This document shows positions 1 through 7,233 of a stretch of DNA of 36,864 bases, in pieces. The notes beneath the pieces were generated by a model. The model saw nothing but the letters and a program-made list of their open reading frames with translations. It was not told where the DNA came from and made no database searches. The stretch comes from Candidatus Omnitrophota bacterium (GTDB lineage Bacteria > Omnitrophota > Gorgyraeia > 2-02-FULL-51-18): the NCBI GenBank assembly GCA_945877765.1, contig CAMDWQ010000014.1:1-36864 (forward strand), given 5' to 3'. The translations under genes and the position numbers were made by a program. How positions within the stretch are numbered: the first letter of the stretch is position 1; each line of letters begins with the position of its first letter.

Positions 1-2185
1 GGAGAGCTTTTAAGGCGGCTTGGCGGACATCCCGCCTACCATCTTTTAGCATTTCAAGAACGAGAGCGAGATTCTCTTCTGATGCATCAGCTTTGCCAAA
101 TTGATTTATCCTTATTTTATCTTGAATCTCTTTAAAGGTTAATGTAGCCGCCAACCTCGCCCCCTGCCCCGCCGGCACAAGCTCTCTTTTTGATGAAGGG
201 GTCGAGTCTCCTCTTGGCTGCATGGTAAGTCTCGCGCCGATAGGATTCCTTACGCTTTTCACACCTCCAAGGTATGAATCGGTGCCAGAAGGCTGACTAG
301 CAACCTTGAGGGCTTCTGTAAGTTCTTTATGATAACTTTGAGATTGAGCGACTAGCCTTGCGCCTTGAGACACATCGGTTTTCCCCTCTAGCATTTTTTG
401 TACCCTTCCTGGACTTGTTATAGCAGCCGCCATCCTCGCCCCCTCATGCTTTTTGGCAAGAATTAGATCCGCTTCGAGGGAGCTTGCCATCCTCTTCCTA
501 TCTTCACCGTGAACGACTTCGATGCGCTTGGTTTCTTTTTGAAGGGGTTCTAAGAGAAGTTTTTCGTATTTCTTTTGATTGGTTTCGGAGGTGACGATGG
601 GGGTGAGTACCGCCCAGGAGTAGCCTTTGTCTTGGACTAGTTTCTTAAGATGCGGTGTGTGATAGCCTCCGGTGATAAGGACGGCTACTTTTTGCTTTTC
701 TTCTTCTAGGATTCTTTGGGTGTTTTGGATAAAGGCGTTGTCTCTTTTATCTACTGAGTCGTAAAAGTCAATGAGGGCTTCTTTTCCTTTCTCTAAGATA
801 TCTTTGTAGCTAATAAGGTCCTGGAAGAAGCCGAAGTCAGCAAGTTTTCTGTTGATGAAGGCAAGATACGCGATAGTGGCAAAGTCAGGCTCATTGGCTT
901 GGAAGAAGTTAAACTCTTTGGTGGTCATTTGTATCTTGTAGGCGGTCAAAAGAAGTTTGGTGTAGCGGTCAATGGCGCGAACTAGCAGCGCATCCTTACC
1001 CCCGGTGCCAGAGGGGTCAGACCCCTGTGGTACCGGCTTTAGGTAGGCAACGTAAACCTTATCTTCCAATTGCATTGATTCGTCGAGTACCCGGTCTAGG
1101 TCAAGATCAGTGAATTCTTTTAGGTAGTCGCCGTAGAGGATAAGGTTGGGATAGTCCTTAAGAGAGATATTCTTTTCTTTGGCTATAGTAAAAATGTTTT
1201 CAAAGAAGGTAAATTGACTTACCGTCATTCCCGAAAGTTTTAATCGGGAATCATACTTGGTTTGATCCCCTATTAACGATTTAGGGGATGACGTTGTGTC
1301 AGTGCTCGGGGATGACGTTGTGTCAGTGTTCGGGGATGACGTTGTGTTGATTTTTTCCATCAGCACTGCTTGTTCGAGGTTAGCCGCTTGAAAGTCGACT
1401 TTCTTTTCTTTTTCAAGCAGAGAGGACATTCTTTCTAGGCCTGAGAATTCTTTAAGATCGATGCTCTTTGCTTGGGCTAATTGTAGGAGTCCTTTTAGGT
1501 TAAGACTTGAGTCTTTGTTTTCTTTTTGTGCTTCTTTCTCGTAGGTCAGAAGCTCTTGAGGGTAGAATTTGGTTTTAAGTTTAGTCAGGGATCTTTGGAT
1601 GAGTTTTAGATACTCAAGGATATCTTCTCTTTTATCGGCGAGCTGTGCGTAGCTAGTGATACTTTTGGCGTAGAGATTGATATCTTCTATTCCCATGATT
1701 TTCATGGGGTGGGTGGTGGTGAGATTGAGATATTCTTCTCCGGCTATTTGGCCTTCTAGAAGAAGGCTTTTGGCTGTTTGAAGGCACGTGTCTTTGGGGA
1801 CGATGTTTCGGATGGGGGTCAAGGTTCCATCGTGAGCGCCCCCTTCTACCAATACCAAAGAGACACCATATTGGGTCATGATTTTATCTAACGTAGCGGC
1901 AAGGTTCTTTTGACCGGAGTAGTTCGAGTGAGCGTCTTGGATGTGGATGATAAGTTTGCCGTTAGTGCCTTGGTGGATTTCCTTAAGGGATGAGAAGTCT
2001 AGAGGAGCTTCAAATCTTGTGGGGTTTTTGGCTAGTGCTTCCAGAGGTGACACAGAATGTAGCGCAAACACTTCCGCTGGAGCTGAGTAAGAAAGCTCCG
2101 TCAAAAGAAATGAAAAAGCCAGTAAAAGAGATAGACTTTTCATGCCAATCGAATAACGTTGAGTCGATTTAGCAATTTTAAGCAT
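1..2185 (-). CDS. Large exported protein with TraB/ChaN-like domain and HEAT-like C-terminus (3' truncated)
   Basis: The frame is open from an ATG at 2185 (or an in-frame ATG at 2143) to the left edge, over 720 codons with no stop, so the C-terminus lies outside the window. A signal peptide (hydrophobic SLLLAFSFLL, cleavage likely near SYSAP) indicates export. Residues ~77-125 hold HIQDAH and LVLVEGG, and about residue 506 there is ITGGYHTPHL followed by a Gly-rich turn and a beta strand. This paired His arrangement resembles the TraB/TIKI and EreA/ChaN-like fold; the link is by pattern only. After it come four GAR(L/M) motifs and, at the edge, a HEAT-like helix pair (DGRRDVRQAALKAL). Two palindromes and a 24-base tandem repeat lie in frame inside the gene. 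No function can be assigned. Neither candidate start has a convincing Shine-Dalgarno sequence. The coding frame is certain; the function is unknown. Confidence 0.8.
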   Translation of the reverse strand, partial: MLKIAKSTQRYSIGMKSLSLLLAFSFLLTELSYSAPAEVFALHSVSPLEALAKNPTRFEAPLDFSSLKEIHQGTNGKLIIHIQDAHSNYSGQKNLAATLDKIMTQYGVSLVLVEGGAHDGTLTPIRNIVPKDTCLQTAKSLLLEGQIAGEEYLNLTTTHPMKIMGIEDINLYAKSITSYAQLADKREDILEYLKLIQRSLTKLKTKFYPQELLTYEKEAQKENKDSSLNLKGLLQLAQAKSIDLKEFSGLERMSSLLEKEKKVDFQAANLEQAVLMEKINTTSSPNTDTTSSPSTDTTSSPKSLIGDQTKYDSRLKLSGMTVSQFTFFENIFTIAKEKNISLKDYPNLILYGDYLKEFTDLDLDRVLDESMQLEDKVYVAYLKPVPQGSDPSGTGGKDALLVRAIDRYTKLLLTAYKIQMTTKEFNFFQANEPDFATIAYLAFINRKLADFGFFQDLISYKDILEKGKEALIDFYDSVDKRDNAFIQNTQRILEEEKQKVAVLITGGYHTPHLKKLVQDKGYSWAVLTPIVTSETNQKKYEKLLLEPLQKETKRIEVVHGEDRKRMASSLEADLILAKKHEGARMAAAITSPGRVQKMLEGKTDVSQGARLVAQSQSYHKELTEALKVASQPSGTDSYLGGVKSVRNPIGARLTMQPRGDSTPSSKRELVPAGQGARLAATLTFKEIQDKIRINQFGKADASEENLALVLEMLKDGRRDVRQAALKAL
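1002..1036. repeat. Imperfect palindrome inserted in frame in the exported-protein gene
   Basis: Two 17-base arms (CCGGTGCCAGAGGGGTC and its near complement) flank a single central base, with two mismatched pairs. It encodes a Gly/Pro/Ser/Asp-rich loop (VPQGSDPSGTGG) in an otherwise helical region, consistent with insertion of a REP-like element into a surface loop. Whether it is dispersed elsewhere in the genome cannot be seen here. Confidence 0.7.
1227..1289. repeat. Two adjacent inverted repeats inside the exported-protein gene
   Basis: The first hairpin pairs ATTCCCGA (1227-1234) with TCGGGAAT (1244-1251). The second pairs ATCCCCTA (1265-1272) with TAGGGGAT (1282-1289). Both begin or end with the cgtcattccc/ggggatgacg type of sequence often seen in dispersed palindromic elements. 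Together they look like one composite element read through in frame by the host gene. Confidence 0.7.
1287..1346. repeat. 24-base tandem repeat, 2.5 copies, encoding TTSSPSTD units
   Basis: The copies at 1287-1310 and 1311-1334 differ at one base, and a half copy follows at 1335-1346. The unit begins GATGACGTTGTGTCAGTG. Because 24 is a multiple of three, each copy adds eight residues (Thr/Ser/Pro/Asp-rich) without shifting the frame. It abuts the second palindrome and seems to have grown from its gatgac end. Confidence 0.85.
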
Positions 2186-2250
2186 ATTTAACCATTTAAC
2201 GGAAGTATGCCTGATGGCTTTTGAGAATGCAATTTTTGGAAACCCTCGAA

Positions 2251-3678
2251 TTACTGGCTTAAAAAGGCTACAATTCCCTGAGCAGTCTTCTCAGAAATAC
2301 CCGCCTGGTGCGCCAAGTCCTCGGGCGCCATCGTGCGGATTTTGGCTACCGGGCCGATCTTTCGAAAAAGCCGCTGCCGCATTTTGGGTCCCACGCCCGG
2401 AATCGAATCTAACGCAGAAAGAATGGCCTCTTTGCGGTGAAGCTTACGGTGATACGTAATCGCAAAGCGATGGGCTTCATCGCGCAGGCGGCGAATGAGC
2501 GCCAAGTGAGTAGAGGTGGGAGAAAAAACATACGGCGCTTGCCTGCCCGGCGAATAAATATACTCATGCTCCTTGGCAATTGAAACCAGAGGCAAATTTT
2601 CCAAGCCGATTTCTTTTAGCTGTGCATGCGCCGCCGCCAGATGCCCCTTGCCTCCGTCAATCACCACCAGATCCGGCAGAGCGCTTTTTTCTTCGATGAT
2701 TCTAGAGTAGCGCCGCTTCACAACTTCTTTCATCATGCGATAATCGTCAATTCCTTTGACCGTCTTGATGCGAAAACGCCGGTACTCCTCCCGCGCCGGT
2801 TTCCCATCGATAAATACCGCCATGGACGCCACGGCCTCGGCTCCTTGAATATTGGAAATATCAAAACAGTCGATGCGCCGCGGAAGTCTGGGCAACTCAA
2901 GCTTCTCCTTGAGTGTTTCGAGAATATTTTCGCTCACGGCTTGGGGATGCAACACGGCGGGCACCAATGAAAGCGCTCGAATCTGCTCATACAAAACCTT
3001 CGCTTCTTCAAATTCATTTTTTTTAGAATGCTCTTTCATCCGCCGCGAAAGATTTCGCACCATGGCATCTCGGCGTCCCTCCAAGAAATCAGCCAATTCT
3101 CTCACCGTTGCAAGATACTGTTCGCGAGACTGGTGGCCCTCACAAGGGCCATGGCATAGCCCGATGTGAAACTGAAGACACACCTTCTTGGGCAGAGTCT
3201 TACACGTCCGAAGAGGAAACTGCCGACGCAAAAGGGTGACCGCGCGACGCAATAGCCGCGCATCCGTATAAGGCCCAAAGTAGCGCGCACCATCGACGCG
3301 GCGCCCGCGCGCAACCAAAAGCCGCGGGTATTCCTCAGCCGTCAACTTAAGGTAGGGATAGCTCTTATCGTCTTTTAATTCTTGGTTGTACTTGGGGGTA
3401 AACTGTTTGACAAGGCTTGATTCCAAAAGAAGCGCCTCCGCCTCCGTCGGTGTCTCGATAAAATCAATCCGCGTCGTCTGCGCTAACAGCGCCCCTTCTT
3501 TGGAAAAACTTTCCCCGTAATAGCGAAAATGTCCTGCCACCCGCTTTTTGATCGAGAGCGCTTTTCCAATATAGACAGGATTGCCTTCGCGATTTTTAAA
3601 AAAATAAACTCCCGGATTAACCGGAAGTTCTGCAATGCGATTTTTTAAATAGCCGGGAATAATCCGCTCGGTGCTCAT
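2251..3678 (-). CDS. uvrC: Excinuclease ABC subunit C, short form
   Basis: This is the dual-incision nuclease of nucleotide excision repair, acting with UvrA and UvrB. A GIY-YIG domain lies at ~18-95 (GVYFF, VYIGKA). A four-Cys cluster (C159, C167, C175, C179) fits the reported iron-sulfur site, and a UVR helix that binds UvrB is at ~205-240. The RNase H-like nuclease has D273 (CFDIS), D341 (VVIDGGKG) and H410, and a helix-hairpin-helix pair ends the protein (~418-475). At 475 residues it is well below the usual 560-620. The missing part is the ~130-150 residues normally found between UVR and CFDIS, while all catalytic residues remain. Its ATG overlaps the murJ stop by four bases (ATGA), so the two are probably co-translated. 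Confidence 0.95.
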   Translation of the reverse strand: MSTERIIPGYLKNRIAELPVNPGVYFFKNREGNPVYIGKALSIKKRVAGHFRYYGESFSKEGALLAQTTRIDFIETPTEAEALLLESSLVKQFTPKYNQELKDDKSYPYLKLTAEEYPRLLVARGRRVDGARYFGPYTDARLLRRAVTLLRRQFPLRTCKTLPKKVCLQFHIGLCHGPCEGHQSREQYLATVRELADFLEGRRDAMVRNLSRRMKEHSKKNEFEEAKVLYEQIRALSLVPAVLHPQAVSENILETLKEKLELPRLPRRIDCFDISNIQGAEAVASMAVFIDGKPAREEYRRFRIKTVKGIDDYRMMKEVVKRRYSRIIEEKSALPDLVVIDGGKGHLAAAHAQLKEIGLENLPLVSIAKEHEYIYSPGRQAPYVFSPTSTHLALIRRLRDEAHRFAITYHRKLHRKEAILSALDSIPGVGPKMRQRLFRKIGPVAKIRTMAPEDLAHQAGISEKTAQGIVAFLSQ

Positions 3679-5240
3679 CGAAAAATCTTCCTGGCTTCTT
3701 CCAGGCGCAACAGCAAAGTGGACGCAAAATAAATCAAGATGGCAATCGCGATTCCCAACAATAAAATCCCGCCCTGTGCCAGGCGGCTGGAATGAAGAAA
3801 AGCCGAAATCACCCAGTGCCGGTATCCCCAGGTAAAAATCGCCATGAGAGTAGAGGCGATCAACACCTTCACCAACCCATCCACAATACGCTTTTCATCC
3901 AAGACGCCAATCCTTCGAATTAGAAAGTGGTACAGAAGCCCCATATTGGCCGTGGCGGAAATGGAGGAGGCAAACGTGAGCCCGCCGATTTTCATCGGAA
4001 ACATAAATAGCAAACTCAAGACCACATTGAGACTGACGGAGAAAAGCATGATCTTGACCGGAGTCCGCGTATCCTGGAGCGCATAAAAAGCGTTGGCAAA
4101 AATCTTGATCATGGCGCAAGACAGAAGCCCGAAAGAATAATAAAAAAGTGCCGATGACGTAATCGACGTCGAGTACGCGTCAAATTTTCCATGTTCAAAA
4201 ATAATACGCACGATCGGCTCGGACAAAACCACAAGCCCGACCGACGCCGGTAAAATGACAAATAGAATCGAGCGAATCGCCATGGAAACCGTTTTCTTAA
4301 AAGCCTCCATGTCTCCTTTAGCCGCCTGCGTAGAAAATGTCGGAAGCACCGCCTGTGCCAGGGACAATCCCAGCACCGCCAAAGGCAGTTGAAACAAGCG
4401 GTTGGAATAATAAAGTGCTGATTGGCCTCCCGCGCCCACGATTTTTTCAAACGAAGCCAAAATTGAATCCACTAGCACATTGATCTGGTAGAGCCCCGAA
4501 CCCAGCGCTCGCGGCACAAGCAACCGAGCTATTTTTTTTACATACTCATGGCCAAAATCCGGCTTTTCAAAGCGAAAGCCACTGCGCAAAAGAGGCGGGA
4601 TTTGAAACGCTAATTGCAAGACACCTCCCGCCAGGACACCCACGACAAGCGCGATCGGTCCGTATTTTTTTTCAAAAAAAAGAGCCGTGACAATCATCGA
4701 GACATTTAAAAGGGCGGGGCCAATCGCAGAACTGGTAAATTCTTTTAGCGAGTTGAGTACTCCCATCGCCAGCGCCGAAAGACCGATAAGAAAAAGGTAA
4801 GGAAACATCAGACGTGTCAAAGCAATGGTCAGGGGCAACTTCTCGGCGTCTGCCGAATGGACAAAGCCGGGCGCCAAAAGCCTCACAATTTGAGGCGTAA
4901 AAAACACTCCCAGCGCCGACAAAACAAGCAGCACGGTCCCCATGACCCATAGAACCGTGGAAACAAGCTTCCAGTAATCCGCCGGTTTTTTTTGACGACA
5001 TTCGGAGAAGACAGGGACAAACGCGGCATTGGCAGCCCCCTCGGCCACCAAATCTCTCAAAAGGTTGGGAATTTTAAAGCTGACAACAAATGCCTCGGCA
5101 CCAATGCCAGTCCCAAACACGGAAGCAATCAACATATCCCGGATAAACCCAAGAATACGGCTAATTCCCGTAAAACCCCCGATCACTCCCGCCGATTTTA
5201 CAACGTGCCGGTGTGCCGATCCCGCCTGGTCTTGCTTCAC
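3675..5240 (-). CDS. murJ: Lipid II flippase MurJ
   Basis: This multi-pass inner-membrane protein of the MOP/MATE-like MVF family flips lipid II to the periplasm for peptidoglycan polymerisation. The N-terminal signature GGFTGISRILGFIRDMLIAS and the charged loop GAEAFVVSFKIPNLLRDLVAEG are typical of MurJ, and ~14 hydrophobic segments follow. I chose a GTG start at 5240 (521 residues) because GGAGG and AAGGG lie just upstream. An ATG at 5270 would add ten residues, but it has no ribosome site and lies close to the divergent rpsT promoter. It ends by overlapping uvrC, an unusual partner. The dcw cluster in this window carries the other lipid II genes but not this one. Confidence 0.94.
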   Translation of the reverse strand: MKQDQAGSAHRHVVKSAGVIGGFTGISRILGFIRDMLIASVFGTGIGAEAFVVSFKIPNLLRDLVAEGAANAAFVPVFSECRQKKPADYWKLVSTVLWVMGTVLLVLSALGVFFTPQIVRLLAPGFVHSADAEKLPLTIALTRLMFPYLFLIGLSALAMGVLNSLKEFTSSAIGPALLNVSMIVTALFFEKKYGPIALVVGVLAGGVLQLAFQIPPLLRSGFRFEKPDFGHEYVKKIARLLVPRALGSGLYQINVLVDSILASFEKIVGAGGQSALYYSNRLFQLPLAVLGLSLAQAVLPTFSTQAAKGDMEAFKKTVSMAIRSILFVILPASVGLVVLSEPIVRIIFEHGKFDAYSTSITSSALFYYSFGLLSCAMIKIFANAFYALQDTRTPVKIMLFSVSLNVVLSLLFMFPMKIGGLTFASSISATANMGLLYHFLIRRIGVLDEKRIVDGLVKVLIASTLMAIFTWGYRHWVISAFLHSSRLAQGGILLLGIAIAILIYFASTLLLRLEEARKIFR

Positions 5241-5282
5241 AAAGCCCTTTTCCCTCCCCCACCCTGCCATGACAGGACGGGA

Positions 5283-5311
5283 TTGACATCAAAAGCTATT
5301 TTCTGTAGAAT
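5283..5311 (+). promoter_or_regulatory. Sigma70 promoter of rpsT
   Basis: A perfect -35 TTGACA (5283-5288) is followed by 17 bases and TAGAAT (5306-5311, five of six to consensus). It points at rpsT, whose ATG is 46 bases further on. The strength suits a ribosomal protein gene. Confidence 0.85.
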
Positions 5312-5356
5312 TACCCCACTAAACGCATTCTAACACAAGAACATTTAAAGGGAATT

Positions 5357-5629
5357 ATGGCACATAGAAGATCAGCTATTAAAAAAATCCGCATCGATAA
5401 GAAGCGGCATATTCGCAATTCGGGAATTCTTTCGGCTCTTCGCACGCAGATGAAGAAGACCAACCGTTTGATTACCGAGAAAAAGATGGATGAGGCGATC
5501 AAGGATTCCCGCGAGCTCTTCTCGCAGCTTGATAAAGCGGTCAAAAAGAACTTGCTCCACAAAAAAAGCGCTTCCCGTCAAAAATCCCGTTTTACGCTCA
5601 GACTAAACTCTCTCAAAAAGTCGAAATAA
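5357..5629 (+). CDS. rpsT: 30S ribosomal protein S20
   Basis: This is the primary 16S rRNA-binding protein of the small subunit body. It is 90 residues, highly basic and helical, starting MAHRRSAIKKIR with the conserved SAIKKIRIDKKRHIRN segment, an SALRT motif, and a C-terminal HKKSASRQKSRFTLRLNSL helix, all diagnostic of S20. AAAGGGA lies just before the ATG. It is the only plus-strand gene in the window, monocistronic, divergent from murJ and convergent with holA. Confidence 0.97.
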   Translation: MAHRRSAIKKIRIDKKRHIRNSGILSALRTQMKKTNRLITEKKMDEAIKDSRELFSQLDKAVKKNLLHKKSASRQKSRFTLRLNSLKKSK

Positions 5630-5638
5630 AACCCGACG

Positions 5639-5730
5639 GGTGGCGCGGAGGCGGGGCGCCCCATCTCGCCCGGAGTGGACGAAGTCACACGAGGACGGAA
5701 TGGGGCTGCCGCAGCGACAGGACCCGGCGC
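5639..5730. other. GC-rich hairpin element between convergent rpsT and holA
   Basis: This stretch is markedly richer in GC than its neighbours. GCCCCAT (5658-5664) pairs exactly with ATGGGGC (5700-5706). Inside, CTCG (5665-5668) pairs with CGAG (5690-5693), and GTGGAC/GTCACAC forms a bulged apical stem. GCGG (5651-5654) can pair with CCGC (5709-5712). No proper T-tract follows on either strand, so it is not a classical terminator. It may be a dispersed repeat, a structured RNA, or a shared transcription end. Confidence 0.5.
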
Positions 5731-5741
5731 ACACATTGCTT

Positions 5742-6728
5742 TTAACTTTCCAGTATAAACCTCTCAAGCGCAAGACGCTCTCCCACCCTTCCCTCTTTGA
5801 TTGAAAGGTCGCACTCCAGAAGCCTTTTTTGCAGCCGAGAAATCCCTTTGACGGACAATTTTTTAAGCTGTAAAAAAAATTTCTGCTGAAAAAAGGAGTG
5901 AACGCGAAACGCCGAAGCCACCTCTTGGGGAGAGGCGCCTCGTTCGGTAAGAGCGGCAGCTTGTTTCATGCGCTCTAGCTGTCCCGCCAAAACGGCGATG
6001 ATTTCCGGCGCCCGGACCCCTTCACGAAAAAGGTAAAGTGTTTTTTCAAGGGCGCTTTGGGTGTCTTTTTGAAATAAGTCCTCCGCAATGGCAAAAACAT
6101 CCTCCTCGGAGGTTTTCCCCAAAAGCTTATCCACATCCTGGCTCGACACCGCCGTCCGCGGATGAATATAAACAAACAGTGTTTCAAGCGCATTCTGCAG
6201 TGCCGCGGTATCCTTACCCGCCATGGCAATCAAGCGCCGCGTGGCCTCACGGTCAATCGTTCCACCCATTTTCCGCGCGCGGGCCTCTATCCAAACCGGA
6301 AAATCTTTGTCAAACGGGGTATGGCAAGCCACCAGCGTCGCCGCACTTTCAATGTCACGTAAAAAAGCACTTTTTTTTGTGCTCGTTTCCTCAGATACAA
6401 GGACCATGATGCTCGTGGAAGGAAGATTTTCAAGGCAAGCTAATAGATTTTTGCGGGCAGGATCTTCGAGTTCTTCAATCTGCCACAATACGGCGATTCT
6501 TTTTTCACCCAGAAACGGGGCTGTCTGAATAAATTCCAAGGCAGGTGCCAACGCGGGGTCTTCGGCCAGATTCCATTCCTGGGTATTCATGGTGGCGTCG
6601 GAGAGATTGGCAAAATGCTTCTTCCCCAACTCGCGGATAAACTCTTTTTTTAGAAGTCTCTCTTTGCCGACGAGAAGAAAACACTCACCAGATTTCAATC
6701 GTTTTATCCACCAAGCGGCGCGCGGCAT
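5742..6728 (-). CDS. holA: DNA polymerase III subunit delta
   Basis: The clamp-loader delta subunit opens the beta sliding clamp. It has ~328 residues, the normal HolA length, with the N-terminal GECFLLVGKERLLKKEFIREL (an inactive AAA+ fold), the helical GGTIDREATRRLIAMAG region, and a C-terminal collar domain (SEEDVFAIAEDLFQKD onward). The ATG at 6728 overlaps the end of the lptE-like gene by 44 bases; a TTG at 6698 is an alternative. The frame stays open upstream to 6872, but that part is Trp/Arg-rich, reads the lptE gene out of frame and is not conserved-looking. The lptE-holA order is also found in Proteobacteria. Confidence 0.92.
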   Translation of the reverse strand: MPRAAWWIKRLKSGECFLLVGKERLLKKEFIRELGKKHFANLSDATMNTQEWNLAEDPALAPALEFIQTAPFLGEKRIAVLWQIEELEDPARKNLLACLENLPSTSIMVLVSEETSTKKSAFLRDIESAATLVACHTPFDKDFPVWIEARARKMGGTIDREATRRLIAMAGKDTAALQNALETLFVYIHPRTAVSSQDVDKLLGKTSEEDVFAIAEDLFQKDTQSALEKTLYLFREGVRAPEIIAVLAGQLERMKQAAALTERGASPQEVASAFRVHSFFQQKFFLQLKKLSVKGISRLQKRLLECDLSIKEGRVGERLALERFILES

Positions 6729-7233
6729 CCTCAACTGCTTTTTGAGAAGCAGCATCCTCACTGATTGCGTGGGCTCCCGCAAGAAAAAAGGAACTCTCAC
6801 CCACAAGCGAGCCGTCGTGCCACAATATTTTGTGCGTACGTGTTTCCACGACAGAGACATCCAAGACCACACTCAGACGATACTCTTGAACATCATTAGA
6901 ATCCGAGTACCGCAGCGCATCCCGGCGATAGTCGACAAGCTTAGCTTCGACGGTCAAATCCGCTTTTTCAGGCACACTGACTTTGAGGTTGCCATCGAAA
7001 ATAAAACGGTTCACAATCGCGTTGGTCAGATCAGACTCGGTACCGGGCCGGTAAATGCGAAAGGGGCTTTTATCGGTCACTTCTCCGGAAAGATTGATGG
7101 CGTTCACCACAGGGCTGATAGACACATTCTTAAACTCTTCAGACAAAAGAGATTTTTGCGTGTAGCCTGCACAACCCGAGCCAACCGTCAAACATAGAAG
7201 CAAGCCTAAAAAAAACCAAAAGCGCTTTACCAT
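6685..7233 (-). CDS. lptE: LptE-like LPS assembly lipoprotein
   Basis: This 182-residue protein has a lipoprotein signal peptide (WFFLGLLLCLTVGSGC, lipobox VGSGC with lipidated Cys21). The mature domain matches the LptE/DUF-type beta-sandwich pattern: ISPVVN near the start, TNAIVNRFIFDG, a long strand pair (LTVEAKLVDYRRDAL, YRLSVVLDVSV), and a C-terminal helix with AVEDAARRLVDKTI. LptE plugs LptD in the outer membrane and helps LPS insertion. Sequence conservation in this family is low, so the call rests on architecture and on the neighbours bamD-like and holA. It starts inside the last codons of the upstream gene (7-base overlap). Confidence 0.75.
   Translation of the reverse strand: MVKRFWFFLGLLLCLTVGSGCAGYTQKSLLSEEFKNVSISPVVNAINLSGEVTDKSPFRIYRPGTESDLTNAIVNRFIFDGNLKVSVPEKADLTVEAKLVDYRRDALRYSDSNDVQEYRLSVVLDVSVVETRTHKILWHDGSLVGESSFFLAGAHAISEDAASQKAVEDAARRLVDKTIEIW

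Noticed and set aside
2214-2459. Plus-strand ORFs opposite uvrC and many other genes
   Set aside because: They are shadows of strongly supported minus-strand genes, with atypical composition and no recognisable domains or ribosome sites.
6729-6872. N-terminal extension of holA
   Set aside because: The 48 extra residues are Trp/Arg/Leu-rich, overlap the lptE-like gene out of frame, and lie before the usual HolA start region.
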